64,000 nucleotides of DNA from Linyphia triangularis (taxonomy: Eukaryota; Arthropoda; Arachnida; Araneae; Linyphiidae): contig OZ021730.1 in assembly GCA_963978545.1 (NCBI GenBank), positions 1,612,001 to 1,676,000 on the forward strand, given 5' to 3'. The notes beneath the pieces were generated by a model. The model searched no databases. It was not told the DNA's origin and was given only the letters and a program-made list of their open reading frames with translations. Numbering within the stretch: position 1 is the stretch's first letter; each line of letters opens with the position of its first letter. Below, in pieces: positions 33,951-47,117 of the stretch. The translations under genes were made by a program, and so were the position numbers.

Positions 33951-34053
33951 TTAAAATCAATATTTCGTCAAGTATTATTTATCGTCTTATATATATAAAG
34001 CGGAAATAATTCTTGTTTGCACAATATTAAAAGAAAATTTGAATTTTTAATAA

Positions 34054-34441
34054 CAGGGTTCGAACGCCTTCTGAAATGTTCTTTTTTTATATAAGGGCCC
34101 TCCTGAAAATTGTGCTTCTACTCCATATATTTCTGTTTTATATCATTAAAAATAATTGTCAAAGGGTAAAAAGATAAATAAAACCTTAAAACGTAGCATT
34201 TTTCTTTTTTTTACTTGTAAAACGTCTCTGAAATCCCAAATTCTTGCCGTACTTCAGAGTCTACTGCACTTGCACTTCATCGCTACAACCGCAAAACAAA
34301 CTTCGGATAGGCCTAGAATTTACCATGATTGACAACCAGAGAAAACTATATTATAAGGCACGTCCTTTTCCCCCCATTAACTCATGAAAAACTACTTTGT
34401 AACACTTGAATTTTACTATCGTAGATTGAGTATGAACCCTG
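34054..34441. mobile_element. 388-bp hAT-like MITE, CAGGGTTC ends
   Basis: The left end is CAGGGTTCGAACGCC and the right end GAGTATGAACCCTG, an imperfect inverted match. Flanks both contain TAATAA, but the duplication is not in register, so the exact borders are uncertain. Confidence 0.5.
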
Positions 34442-34543
34442 TAATAAATATTTAATTAGATTAAATTAAAGTGTTACGTTCATCATTTTACAATGGCGGC
34501 CTTGCAAACTTTCTAGTAAATTGGATGATTTGTTAACAGGGTT

Positions 34544-34722
34544 GGTTGGTTGTATTCAGATTATCTGGCGCCGTCAGCAACACGAGGGCTCTAATGCGCC
34601 GAAACATTCGTCATTAGACAAGCCAACATACATTTACAAACACCCATGCCTAACACGGGACTCGAACCCGCAACTTCGCGGTCTAGAAGCTAGCACGCTA
34701 ACCACTATACCGTTTGGTCGGC
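34544..34722 (-). mobile_element. tRNA-derived SINE S1, copy 3
   Basis: Reverse orientation. It is flanked by perfect GTTAACAGGGTT at 34532-34543 and 34723-34734. It has an intact head with an A box (TATAGTGGTTAGCGTGC on the minus strand) and B box (GGTTCGAGTCC). This copy is nearly full length and should be close to the family consensus. Confidence 0.9.
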
Positions 34723-34734
34723 GTTAACAGGGTT

Positions 34735-37554
34735 AATTTGCCTCGGGGGAAAATAAATAAGTCTTAAAATCTCGGGGAAAGAAAAATCTCCTCTAAAACA
34801 TGGGAAAAAAACCTCATCTGTGCTATTTGCTTAACCGTAACTCGAGGTATTGCAGTTACAGAATTATTTGATAACAATGACTTGCAAAAAGTTTATTCTT
34901 AAAGAAAAGACTTTTTTCAAGTTATCAGAAGACTTTTTGTAAGCGAGGTTTTACTATGTTTACGTGGCTAAAAATAGTTAGACCTGCAATGGAATTCTCG
35001 GGGATTATTTTTCTGAAAATGTGGTTGATAAAATTTTTATCAAGCTTTGAAATCCTCTCAATTGCAGCTTTCATTTGGTTCCAAACAACTTTATTCTAAA
35101 TGAAAGAAGTTTTTTTTCTTTCTATTTTTGTTTTTATATGAATTAGCTGTGTGAAATTTCGTATCAATCGCCCTATTAGTTACTGTGTTGTTGAGTAAGT
35201 TTTCGAAAGACAGACATCAAAGTGGTTGTATAAAAAATCTTGTGATCACAGGAATCAAAGAAGTGATCAACTCTGAAAGTGTATGCTGCTCATTCTTTTA
35301 AAAAATCATTTTATTTTATTTTTTACTTTTTTTAACAAATTTAATGTATTTATGTTACGTTGATCTTTTGCAAAGGCATAGACAGGACCTTGTGCGAACC
35401 TTTGTGATCCCAACTGATCAATTACCTTCAAGCAAGTTTTATGGCAACCTACAAACTTGATCCCTTAACCTTCCAGCTATGCTAATGTAAATATTTACTA
35501 AGCCTCAATGAAATTTTATTAATAAACATAACTGGTTCATTTTGTTCTTCCGTTCGCCAATAGATGGCAGCATGATTCATTTAGATACAAGTTAAAGTCA
35601 ATAAATTTCAGTTATGTAACATAAAATTATATTCTCTGGGTAAAAATGAGCAGTTAGTAAAATAAACTTCCTTTTCATATCGTTTGAATAAAAAAAATCC
35701 TAATGAATAGCAGGTCCAAATCCTTGGTTAGGCATGGAAGCTCGTTGTTTAGAATCCACGTAAACTTTAAATCTTGGCCGAATTAGTGGTTATTTTATGC
35801 AAAAGTAGTTCGCTGAGCGTACAAACCAACTCCAAACATGTTGGTTGTTAAGACGTCCTGAAAACTCTGCTTCTGACAGCTATGGAGTCATTTTTTTGCC
35901 CCAGGATTATTTGCACAGGGGTGCAGACCCATTTCACTGGGTGCTAGACATCATCTTTCATATGTTTTTTTTTTTTCGTAACCAACCACATATATATTTT
36001 CATAAAATGAAAAAGGATTCTTTTAATCTCGAAAATCGACTTATGCGTTGCATTTCACTTAGCAGTTGTTTCCATAGCAACGATACAGCTTATTTGGAGC
36101 TTTCACTCTTTTACTGGCTCGACTATCATCAGATTTAGTTCACTTGAGCGGGGTTTTTTTTCCCTCAATTGTGCATATTTCTTAACAGGTTTGCTATTAT
36201 CGGAGATTTTTTTTTTACTCACCTCAGAAATTCCATCTTCATTTGCGTTTCTAATCTGCATTTAAGAAAATCACTAAATCAAATAATCAAAGTTGACTAG
36301 CAATTGTAAATTTTAATTTTAAACTAATAATTTAGATCCCCGGCCCCTAATATTGAGATTATCCACCCAGGGCAAAAAGGTAAAATGGCGCCCCTTTATG
36401 ACAAAAATTAAAAGAGATAACCTAAAAACCCTTCCCGCGATTGGTAATAAAATAATAGGTAAGTAAAAATATTGGTATTAAAAATGTTGAAGTTTTGATA
36501 TGCCAAAAATACAAGTTTATTGATTAATGATTATGGCGCTAAATTGAAATTGTAAAAATTTCTTTTATAGCACTTTGAATGTGTATGCATTTATTTAAAT
36601 AATAATAAAAAGGGTAATTTTTTATTTTACACATTTAGAAGTCATTTTTAAGCGGAAGTTTATTATGCTTGTGAGCCTTGAAATATTTTTTCTATATTGC
36701 TCTGTATTTTTGGTTTGGATTTGGTCTTTAATACACGAAAACTCTACTCATCTTTCAAAACGTGTTTTTATTTAAAAACTATATACCTCAATCTTCTTAT
36801 GTCGTTTTCATGCTAGAGGATTTTTGAAGTGATTGAGTACCTATACTTAAAAAAGTTCGTAAAACATATTAAAAGCAAATTTTATTAAAATTCCACCCAT
36901 TTATTTTTCATAAGTTTTCAAATGGATCTTGGTTTAATCATTTTCTTCATAAACTAGTTAATGAGGAACTTGCACAAGTGAGGAAAATGACTATTTTTTG
37001 CATTTTCTAGTGTTATCCAAAGAATATATTTGAGCAGTGCAATTATTTTTTTATCTTTATGCTTTCAATTAATCAAAAATCGAGTTTGAAATTAGCCGAA
37101 ATCAAAGCAAATGTCACGTGACCAAAAACGCATGAAAAATCCGTGACGTGGTTACGCAGAGATAAAATTGCTAAACGAAGGAGAAACCACACTCATTCCT
37201 CGTCTAAAACAGGTTTTAGACTGGTTCATTATCTGCGCGTTGACGTTTCACGTAGAAGTGGCTTTTTCCCGCCAAATCGCAAAGTGAAAAACTAAATATT
37301 TTTTTAACTTTATATCTGAGTTCAAATTTTTGAAAGAATGGTATTGTTTTTCATGATTTTTTCTCTACTTTTATTTAAAAATAAAACCAAAAAACGTGGA
37401 AGTTCCTCATTGTACAGCCTATTTGCCGCCTCCTAAGGTTGCCGCCTCGGGCATGGGCCCGGATTGCCCCCCCCCCCCCCAGCGCCGGCCCTGATGTTAA
37501 TTAAGTTGCTTTAGCATAAATAGTATAAAACATCCAAAGGTTCAAAGAATTTAG
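34735..37554. other. Gene-free intergenic DNA
   Basis: I found no gene. A probable decayed transposon spans about 36367-37495: CAGGGCAAAAAGGTAAAATGG on the left and CCCCAGCGCCGGCCCTG on the right are possible ends, but no duplication supports it. It includes a poly-C run before the right end. Confidence 0.4.
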
Positions 37555-37688
37555 TAGCTGTGTATGTCGATAGCGGGCAAATCTGCGGAAACCCAATTAA
37601 ACGCTTGCCGTCATCCAGTCGGGCTGAAACTTGGAAAATACATTCGATGTCGATGACAATGCATTCTGTTAAATTTTGGGGCTGTCAT

Positions 37689-38274
37689 CAGGCCCTGATC
37701 ATTGCCTAGGCCCACATGGCCCGGGCCTTGAGCCCGTGATTTTAAAGGGCCCCGAAATTGACTGTAAACCTATTAATATTTTTCACAAAGGCTATGTGAA
37801 TTAAAGAATTTTTTATATAAAAATCATTTTGTGTTATTGATCTTGAACCGTCTTTAGTGTTTCTGAGTGTATTTATTAAACAAACCATTTAAAAGCGTAA
37901 AAAAACAATCTTTTTTGAAAGATAGAGAAAAAATTTGAAAAGAAGTCTTGATGAATTTATGCGAGATCAGCGAATGTCGACTCTGAAGTTGTGAATAATG
38001 CTGCAGATATTGTTGTTAACTACTACACATTATAATCGTGAAATGCTATGCTATACATAACAAAGTCTTTTCTCTTCTGATTTATACATTTGATTTTTAA
38101 AATTTGTTTGAGATAAAAAAAAAAACTTTTAGAAAACAATATTAACACTAATTTATCAACTTCTTTTATATGTAGTGCTAATTCATGTGTCAAGCTCATT
38201 TCCAATAAATCTCGTGTTAGAAAAAGGGGCCCCCCGAAAGTGCCTGGGCCCCAACTTGTCATGATCAGGCCCTG
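37689..38274. mobile_element. 586-bp hAT-type MITE, CAGGCCCTGATCA ends
   Basis: The left end CAGGCCCTGATCATTG and the right end CATGATCAGGCCCTG are inverted. The 8-bp flanks GCTGTCAT (37681-37688) and CCTGTCAT (38275-38282) match at 7 of 8. It has GGGCCC-rich subterminal blocks and no transposase. Confidence 0.8.
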
Positions 38275-38569
38275 CCTGTCATTGTCGCTAAAAGGTCATT
38301 TTTACTGAATACAAATATACTAACTTGCTATCATTCATTCGTGCTAGAATTGCATTTAATCGACCATTTAAGAAACTGTTTCCTGTTGCCAAAATTGTTT
38401 TAATAAATAATAAAACCGTTTTAATCGGAATAAAAGTTGTTTGTACGTGAATGCATAAATTCACTTTCATTTTTAATAAATACATTTTAAAACGTAGAAT
38501 ACTAAAAAAAAAACGTAGAATACTCCAGCGTTCTTAAAGGGTAGTGTCTTCTTTTCAAATTCTTGTTGA

Positions 38570-38799
38570 TACTCGAGGGATCCATAGGTTGTTTGAAAAG
38601 TTTCGTATATGACATTGATTTGATTGAAAATCCCAGGCTAGAAATTTTCCCTGCAAGAAGAATACCTCATGCATTGAGAGATGATGTGAAAAAAGAGCTC
38701 GACAGGATGGTATCGATGGGTGTGATCAAACGCGTCAGTGACCCTACTCCTGCAGTATCTCCAATGGTCGTTGTAAAACAAAAAGGCAAGATGACATAG
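38570..38799 (+). pseudogene. gypsy-type LTR retrotransposon reverse transcriptase fragment
   Basis: The frame encodes the start of a Ty3/gypsy RT: FPARRIPHALRDDVKKELD, RMVSMGVIKRVSDPT, then VSPMVVVKQKGKMT, followed by a stop. This corresponds to the segment just before the first RT motifs, about 75 residues. No flanking gypsy sequence remains, so it is a relic. Confidence 0.85.
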
Positions 38800-38875
38800 T
38801 TGTTTTTTAATATTTAAAATTAGATGCCGATACCAAGCACACGCTATTTACAGAATAGGCGCTGTGTTAATGAAT

Positions 38876-39048
38876 GTGGCGACCTCAAATAACAGATAAA
38901 GCTTCGGTGCACTGGAGTACTCTTTTGCATAGCGATAAAGTATCTTCCTCGAGATTCAATGGTCTCGGGATCGAGGCCCGTCGCCCACATGAAAGCTGCT
39001 TACGCTTTATTGGTGACCCGGACGTGATTCCAATTGGTTGCTTACGCT
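38876..39048 (+). mobile_element. tRNA-SINE-like unit with a gypsy PBS-like tail
   Basis: It is flanked by perfect TTAATGAAT at 38867-38875 and 39049-39057. The head has a B-box-like GGGATCGAGGCCC and, about 45 bases upstream, an A-box-like TTGCATAGCGATAAAG. The tail reads ATTGGTGACCCGGACGTG, which looks like the primer-binding segment following gypsy-type LTRs, and TGCTTACGCTTTA occurs on both sides of it. Confidence 0.55.
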
Positions 39049-39110
39049 TTAATGAATATAAAAACTGGCGATGCATATAAGCGATTTATATGATAAACTT
39101 AAAATTGGTT

Positions 39111-39979
39111 ATATTATAGTTGTATCTGTTACAATCAAAGCCCACTTTCCTCACAAGCCAACAAACCCTATCCGGTTCGGAACCTTTGAATTTCAAAAAG
39201 TTGTAGTCAAAATGCATCGTGGTTCTTTTTCAATGAGTTTTTGAACTCAATTTTAATACATAAAACTAAGTTGTCTGTACGTCTGAACCTTATACAAATC
39301 CAGTTTTGCACCTAGAGGGGAAATTTTATTTGAAGCTTTACTACATGGAGATTCTAGAGAAGAATTTTTAAATTCTATTAAAAGTTGCTTCCATTAAAAT
39401 TTAATGACATTAAAAAAAATTCTTGGAATGGCAACGATATTTTTTTTATTGCATCCGAATAAAACCAAAAGTTATTTTAATGTGTCCCCCTTATTTTTCT
39501 GATTATTTTTATGTATTACAATCGTCTCTCTGATAAAGTGTTCAAATTTTATTGTAATATTTCCATATATTTACTGTCAGTCGATACCATAGACAACTTC
39601 TGCGCATGTGCGGTTTAAAGCATTATTTTTTCATGCATCGTTTTGTTTTCTACGTTTGAAATTCATCCTGTTTGTATTGTCGTCAAAGATGTATTGTGCT
39701 CAGGGGGTATTGACATTTTGATTTTATTTAATGGGTATTAACCATTTAATAACATATAATAATATAACATATTAATAATTAGTATTAATAACATTTAACC
39801 AAAATAAATTCGTTAAATTCCTTTGTATTTTATTAGCAAATTTCTTAATGCACTACAGTTATTATGTATCTAACTTCTAAAAATTCGTTTACCAATAAAA
39901 TTAATTTACCACAATATATTTGGGCCGTTATGGGATGATTTCAGTCGGATTTTAGTCAACTTAATAAATCTATAATATA
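39111..39979. other. Gene-free AT-rich DNA
   Basis: No coding or RNA gene and no recognised repeat. Confidence 0.5.
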
Positions 39980-40891
39980 CTAGCTGAATACCCGTGCTGC
40001 GCTACGAAATTTTACCATGTGCATTTTAGCAATCAAAAGACATTCATTTATTTTACTCTTCAGACGCTTGCTTCCATTTCGATCCCGACAATTTGAATCA
40101 TCAAAATAGGAACTTTCTTTTGTTGACATTTTCCCCAAAATTAATAATTGAGAATATATTGGAAATGAGACATTTGAATATCCCTCGTTTAGAACCCTTT
40201 GGATATTTTTAACTAATAACTAATTTTTACTATATTTTCTCTTCTTAACATTTGTACCAAATATCAGAATTGTAATAACATTGGAAGTGGGTGATTCGGA
40301 TGTCCCTCGTTTGGAACGTTTAACCCCTTTTCCACCACTTAATGAGGGTTAATCGTGATCGGAATAGCTTACTTTTTTAATGTTTGGCTTTTTTGTCATT
40401 TGCAAAATTTCCAATGTTGTGACCATGTGGGAAATGGGGCATTCGAATATCCCTCGTTTAAAATGTTTAACCCCTTTTCCACCACTTAAAGTGGGTTAAT
40501 CGAGATTGGAATAGCTTAATTTTTCTACATTTGTTGACATTTGTACCAGTTTTCAGAATTGTGACCAAATGGGAAGTGGGACATTCGAATATTTCTCGTT
40601 TGGAATGTTTAGCCCCTTTTCCACCTCTTAAAGAGGGTTAATCGAGATCGGAATAGCTTATTTTTCTATATTTGTCTTTGTTGTCATTTACACCGATTTT
40701 CAAAGTTGTGACCAAATGGGAAGTGGGACATTCGAATATTCCTCGTTCGGAACGTTTAACCCTTTTTCGACCCCTTAAAGTGGGTTAATCGAAATAGTTT
40801 ACTTTTTCTATGCTTACCATTGCTGATATTTGTACCAATTTTCAGAGATTACTGATGAGTGAGTGAGGGCTTTGCCTTATATATAGAGAGA
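39980..40891 (-). mobile_element. Helitron-like element E1 with internal ~145-bp tandem repeats
   Basis: Read on the minus strand it begins TCTCTCTATATATAAGGC after an A and ends GGGTATTCAGCTAG before a T. This fits Helitron termini (5' TC, 3' CTRR, insertion between A and T) without terminal repeats or duplications. The interior is about five units of roughly 145 bp, each with 'cattcgaatatccctcgtttgg', 'aaccccttttccacc' and 'gggttaatcgagat'. A 3' hairpin is weak, and no Rep/helicase ORF is present. Confidence 0.55.
40160..40840. repeat. ~145-bp tandem repeats inside E1
   Basis: The 'ccctcgtt' block recurs near 40183, 40301, 40451, 40594 and 40740, spaced about 120-150 bases, with conserved surrounding phrases. 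Units differ by several substitutions each, so the array is older than the 107-bp array at 28294. Confidence 0.8.
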
Positions 40892-42600
<1,709 letters not shown>

Positions 42601-42639
42601 GAAGCTGATCACCAACAACAATTATTCCAGAAATATTCC

Positions 42640-42709
42640 GAGTCTCTGTAACGCTTTACTGATAGACGTCCTTCAACGGGTCCCCAGCAGCGCGGGGCCA
42701 CGCAGCTAG
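42640..42709 (+). mobile_element. Helitron-like 3' end (E3)
   Basis: The sequence TCCCCAGCAGCGCGGGG can form a small CCCC/GGGG hairpin and is followed, about 10 bases later, by CAGCTAG and a T at 42710. The left end of this element could not be identified. Confidence 0.4.
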
Positions 42710-43087
42710 TAAATTATAAACTTAAATTGATTTTAAGTAGCATCCGTTAGACAACCAAATCTCGAAAACGCATTAACTTAAATGTGAATGAATTTAATTT
42801 TGATTGATTTTCTGAGGCGTAATTTTTGGATGTAGAAAATGGTTATCAATAAACCTGCAGGCAAAAAACGAAACTGGTTGCTCTTGGTTTTTAATCATAC
42901 TAGAAATCGTCTACATTTTCTTTATTGTGTGTCTACCTAACAGTAAAAATGTTTTTAAACTTAAAATAAATTATGATTAGTTTAAAGCCAAATTCGGTGA
43001 CATTTTAGAAGCTAAAGTTTAATGTCCTACCTACTGAAACTAATTTCGATTCATAAACCGAATTACTTTAAGTAACTTTTTTTAACA

Positions 43088-44445
43088 ACTTGCTGAATAA
43101 TGAAATTTTACCATGTACAATATTTTAGCCAGCTGTGAGGTTGCGTCATTGGTGTATAGGCCCAAATGTTTGGCGCTTCGCTCGCAGGAAGGTTCATCGC
43201 AACGCAAAATCGAGCTCGCTTCGCTCGCTGAAAAAGTCATTGACACATAAGCATAGGCTTACTTAACTCGTTAAAAGGTTCATTACTATGCAAGCATGAG
43301 CTCGCTTAGTTTGCTGAAAGGTTCATTGCTGCGTAAGCGTAAGCTCGCTTCAGACACTAATTGCTACGTAAAGCCTTAATATTAGAAGCCCCTCCCTTGT
43401 CGAGAAACAATAAAAAAATTCCCCATTAATAACTATAACACAACACCTCTTTAGGAATATTTTAAAGCGTGATGTTTGTAAAAAGCTAAATTAGAAGATC
43501 AAAACTACTTATATTGACACTTTCAGAGCTCTAGGCTTATTAGAAGTCGCTTTTTGTGAAAATATTAATAAAAAATTCATTTAAAAACAAATTAAAATGT
43601 TAACGTTCTTTTTGTCAAAAGTCCAATTAGAAGGCCAAAATTATTTATGTTGTAAATTTCAGAAATGTAGCTCAATTTGTAATTGTTTAGTAAAATATTT
43701 ATTAATTAAAAAATTAATCAAAAAAGAACTAAATAAAAATTTAAAATTTTGTTTTCAATAGACCAATTTGAAGGCCAAAACTACTTATGTTGAAAATTTT
43801 TGAGCAGTAGCTTTATTAGAAATCATTTTGCAAAATGTTTATTAATTAATTAAAAAAGAACTAAATAAAAATTTAATATTCTGTTTTTCAAAAGTCTAAT
43901 TAAAAGGCCAAAACTACTTATGTTAAAAATTTCAGAGCTGTAGCCCTATTAGAAATCGTTTTATAAAATATATATAATTAATTAAAAAAATTAATTAAAA
44001 AAGAACGAAATAAAAATTTAAAATTCTGTTTTTCCAAAGACCAATTAGAAGGCCAAAACTACTTTTGTTGAAAATTTCAGAACTGTCGCCCTATTAGAAG
44101 TCGTTTTGTAAATTTTTTTTTAATTAATTAAGAAAATTAATTAAAAAATAACTAATTAAAATTTTAACATTCCGTTTTTCAAAAGTCCAATTAGAAGGAT
44201 AAAACTACTTATGCTGAAAATTTCAGAGCTGTATCTCTATTTGAAGTCACTTTGTAAAAAATAAATTAATTAAAAAAATTAATTAAAAAGAACTAATTAA
44301 AATTTTAACATTCTGTTTGACATACATAAAATTAGAAAGCCAAAACTTCTTATTTTGAAAATTTCAGAGCTCTACTCCAATTTTAAGTAGGTTTCTATTG
44401 ATCCAGAGCTACAGACAGACACACAGATTGTTTTATTATAATAGA
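43088..44445 (-). mobile_element. Helitron-like element E2 with two internal tandem arrays
   Basis: On the minus strand it starts TCTATTATAATAAAACAATC and a CTGTGTGTCTGTCTG run. It ends near 43088, in sequence matching the E1 3' part (AAATTTTACCATGT) but with the hairpin portion lost. Inside are about seven units of 125-150 bp with 'aaggccaaaactacttatgttg' and 'aaaatttcagagctgtag' (43490-44390), and a smaller GCTCGCTTCGCTCGCTGAA-type array (43165-43370). Confidence 0.5.
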
Positions 44446-44560
44446 AGTATCAAATGCTCTTTTTTATTTTGCTCTTGGTAGAATCATGGTAGGCTCTTGG
44501 CTCATGGTAGAATATCAGAAACATCTTTCCTTACACATGCTGCTTTACACCATACATAGG

Positions 44561-46009
44561 CAGGGGAGTAGTGGAGCGGGAACGCGTGGGAACGACGATC
44601 CTTTACCTTTTTAGAAGGAGGAACGGCGTTCCCTCACCTAATTTTTTTTTAAATTTGTATTTATTATTATTTTTTCTTTATGTGACACTCAACACAAAGT
44701 TCAGTAAGAAAACGAAAAGTTCTTTCGTATCGTTTTCAATCCACAACTTCATAGTTGAGCTGGCAAATTCAAGTATTTGCAAAACACTTTAAAGAGGCGC
44801 GGCAACTCGCACATTGCCATTCCATCAACAATCCAACACATCTATTAAACTGTCCCCCCCCCCCTTCCGACCTTTCCAACATGGTGTTGAAATTTAGGAG
44901 GTAGTATCTTCGTCAACAAATGATCTGTATTTGTGGATGAATTCCAGAGGTCAAATGTGCATGGCTTGTTATGAACACGGTTTAACGCCAACTATTTCTA
45001 TTTTCAAATAGCAAAACTGTGATCTGGCACATACAATTCCTTGTGCCCTTTCCTTGAAGAATGTTTCTCTTCCCCAAATTTTAACAGGAACGCTCACCGA
45101 TTTATTAACAAAAGTGATATGATGTTTTTTAGATTTTTATTTATTTTTATATCACCCACTTAATTATATATTTGTAAACTTTGCTCCGTACCTAAAAAAT
45201 TAACTCTTTCAAGAGGAAAAAGCAAATGACCATAAAATATGCATTTTTTGGACAATCAAAAAAAGTGAAAAAACCTGGGTTTCTGACGGAAAAAACTGGT
45301 TGGTGCTAAGAATCTAGATGAAAGGTGAGTGTAAAATGCTGCTATTTTGTATTAACTTTTAGGGTGTTTTGAGATCACGGAATTATGCATTTATATTGGC
45401 TTGCCTGATGAAGGGAAAATCAAACTGATACGTTATTTGAACATGACAAAATATATTCAAAACTGTATTGATTTTTTACTCTTACTTAATTTAACTCAAT
45501 ACGTAAAAATAATGGAAATGGATGGAGCCAGTAAGATGCATGGGAGGACGCTCCTAGTTGCTTAAATTTTTATAAAATTGTAGGAATGTCCAAAATTCAC
45601 CGGAAAAAAATAAATTTTGTGCCATTTAATAACAGATTTTATATTTATCATTGTGAGAAGGAAAATAGTTTCGAAAAATCAAGATTTGAGAAAAAATGTT
45701 TTTCCCCTTGCAACTTTCTACAAATAATGCTGCTGGCACTCATGCTAATGATTCAGTCCTTTTTCAAAAAGTGAAGGTATTCACATTTGTTGATGTTATA
45801 TATTTCATTTTGCTTAATATAAAACTGCTAATGGTTTTGTAAATGGGTATAATACATCGAAATTGGGCTGTGAAATAGTAGGAAAGCAATTCAAATGTAT
45901 TGTAAATTGCTTTTCGGTTTGAGAATGAGAACGCTTACATTTACAGTTATTTTTGAGTTTATTCCAAAAATGTAGCAACAGTTCGTAAAAAAAAAAAATC
46001 TTGATCCCC

Positions 46010-46047
<38 letters not shown>

Positions 46048-47109
46048 ACTAAATACAGTGTTGGCGATAAGGGAAAGAAATTGACCCGATATTTTTAAAA
46101 TCTAGTAATTTTGATGGCAGTATTATATAAATTTTGCAGTTTGCTTTCCCTCCCGATTCCATAGCCCGATTCATACTCACTTTTGACGATTATCACCACT
46201 GTCGAAAAGACAAACTGAACTGCATAAAATTAAAAAACCAGGAATGTCCTAAGCAAATCTATACGTTTGGCAAATAAGTCTACAGTTGGATATCCTTCTT
46301 AAAATAAGAGATAGTTACACAAATAAATATTTTATCCAGAAATTTCAAATTTTCAATTGATATTCTTCTAGTTGTTAATTTCATTTTATTAATGAAAGAA
46401 ATTTTGAAAAGAAAAGGAAGGAAGGAACTTCTCTATATTTTCATCTCGAGATGGAGAAAAACCATAAAACTCTCAATTGACATCTGACACAATCTTTTTC
46501 ATTTATTTCGAAAACAGATTTCGAGGCGCTCCAGAATCTGGGAATTTATCCGCACCCATTGCTTGTAAGGAATCTCTGAAATTCTGGAAGTCAGATGATT
46601 ATATTAAATCTAGGCTTCGAAAACCCAGATCAGCTGAGGACCCGATTAGGGTGGGTTCTAAGTTAAACATGTCTGAATGGAAACTCGATCTCTCATTGAA
46701 ATTTTTCTGAATGAAAATTGTTGAAAAAATCATGTAAAAAATTTGTTTAAAAATTGTTGTAAAAAATCTGCTTAAAAATTTATGCCAATATGTTTAAAAA
46801 TGTCTTATAATATATTTATAAAGTGTCAAATAATATTTTAAAATGGGTAGTGCAAAGCAAATTGTTTAATATTCCATATAACTTAATAGTTTAAACTGTT
46901 TTTTTTAAATTTAAATCATTTTTTAAACACATTTTTTTTCTGTTTAATTTTTGATGTGCTCATTATCTGTTATGCGATTATTAAAGTAATATTAATAAAG
47001 TTATTTATTTTTAGTTATCATCCCCCCCCCCCCCACGCAAAAAAAAATATACGTTTGTAACGACGCAATATAGCGTTCCCACACCTTTTCATTTTACACT
47101 ACACCACTG
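44561..47109. mobile_element. 2.5-kb hAT-type element with perfect 8-bp TSD
   Basis: The left end CAGGGGAGTAGTGGAGCGGG and the reversed right end CAGTGGTGTAGTG are related, and both subterminal regions contain GTGGGAACG/GGAACGC. The flanking duplication TACATAGG (44553-44560 and 47110-47117) is identical. Short open frames inside (for example 46477-46710) do not resemble a hAT transposase to me. It is probably non-autonomous or badly decayed. It contains poly-A and poly-C runs. Confidence 0.8.
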
Positions 47110-47117
47110 TACATAGG

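Larger units (their letters stand above)
37555..39110 (+). repeat. Interspersed repeat family R (copy 2), broken by three insertions
   Basis: The host segments are 37555-37688, 38283-38497, 38800-38866 and 39058-39110. Between them lie a hAT-type MITE (37689-38274), a gypsy pol fragment (about 38498-38799) and a SINE-like unit (38876-39048). Each segment aligns in order to the copy at 51270-51760. Confidence 0.65.

Noticed and set aside
46477..46710. Open frame inside the 2.5-kb hAT-type element as a transposase
   Set aside because: The 77-residue translation shows no hAT motif that I can recognise and is bounded by AT-rich sequence full of stops.
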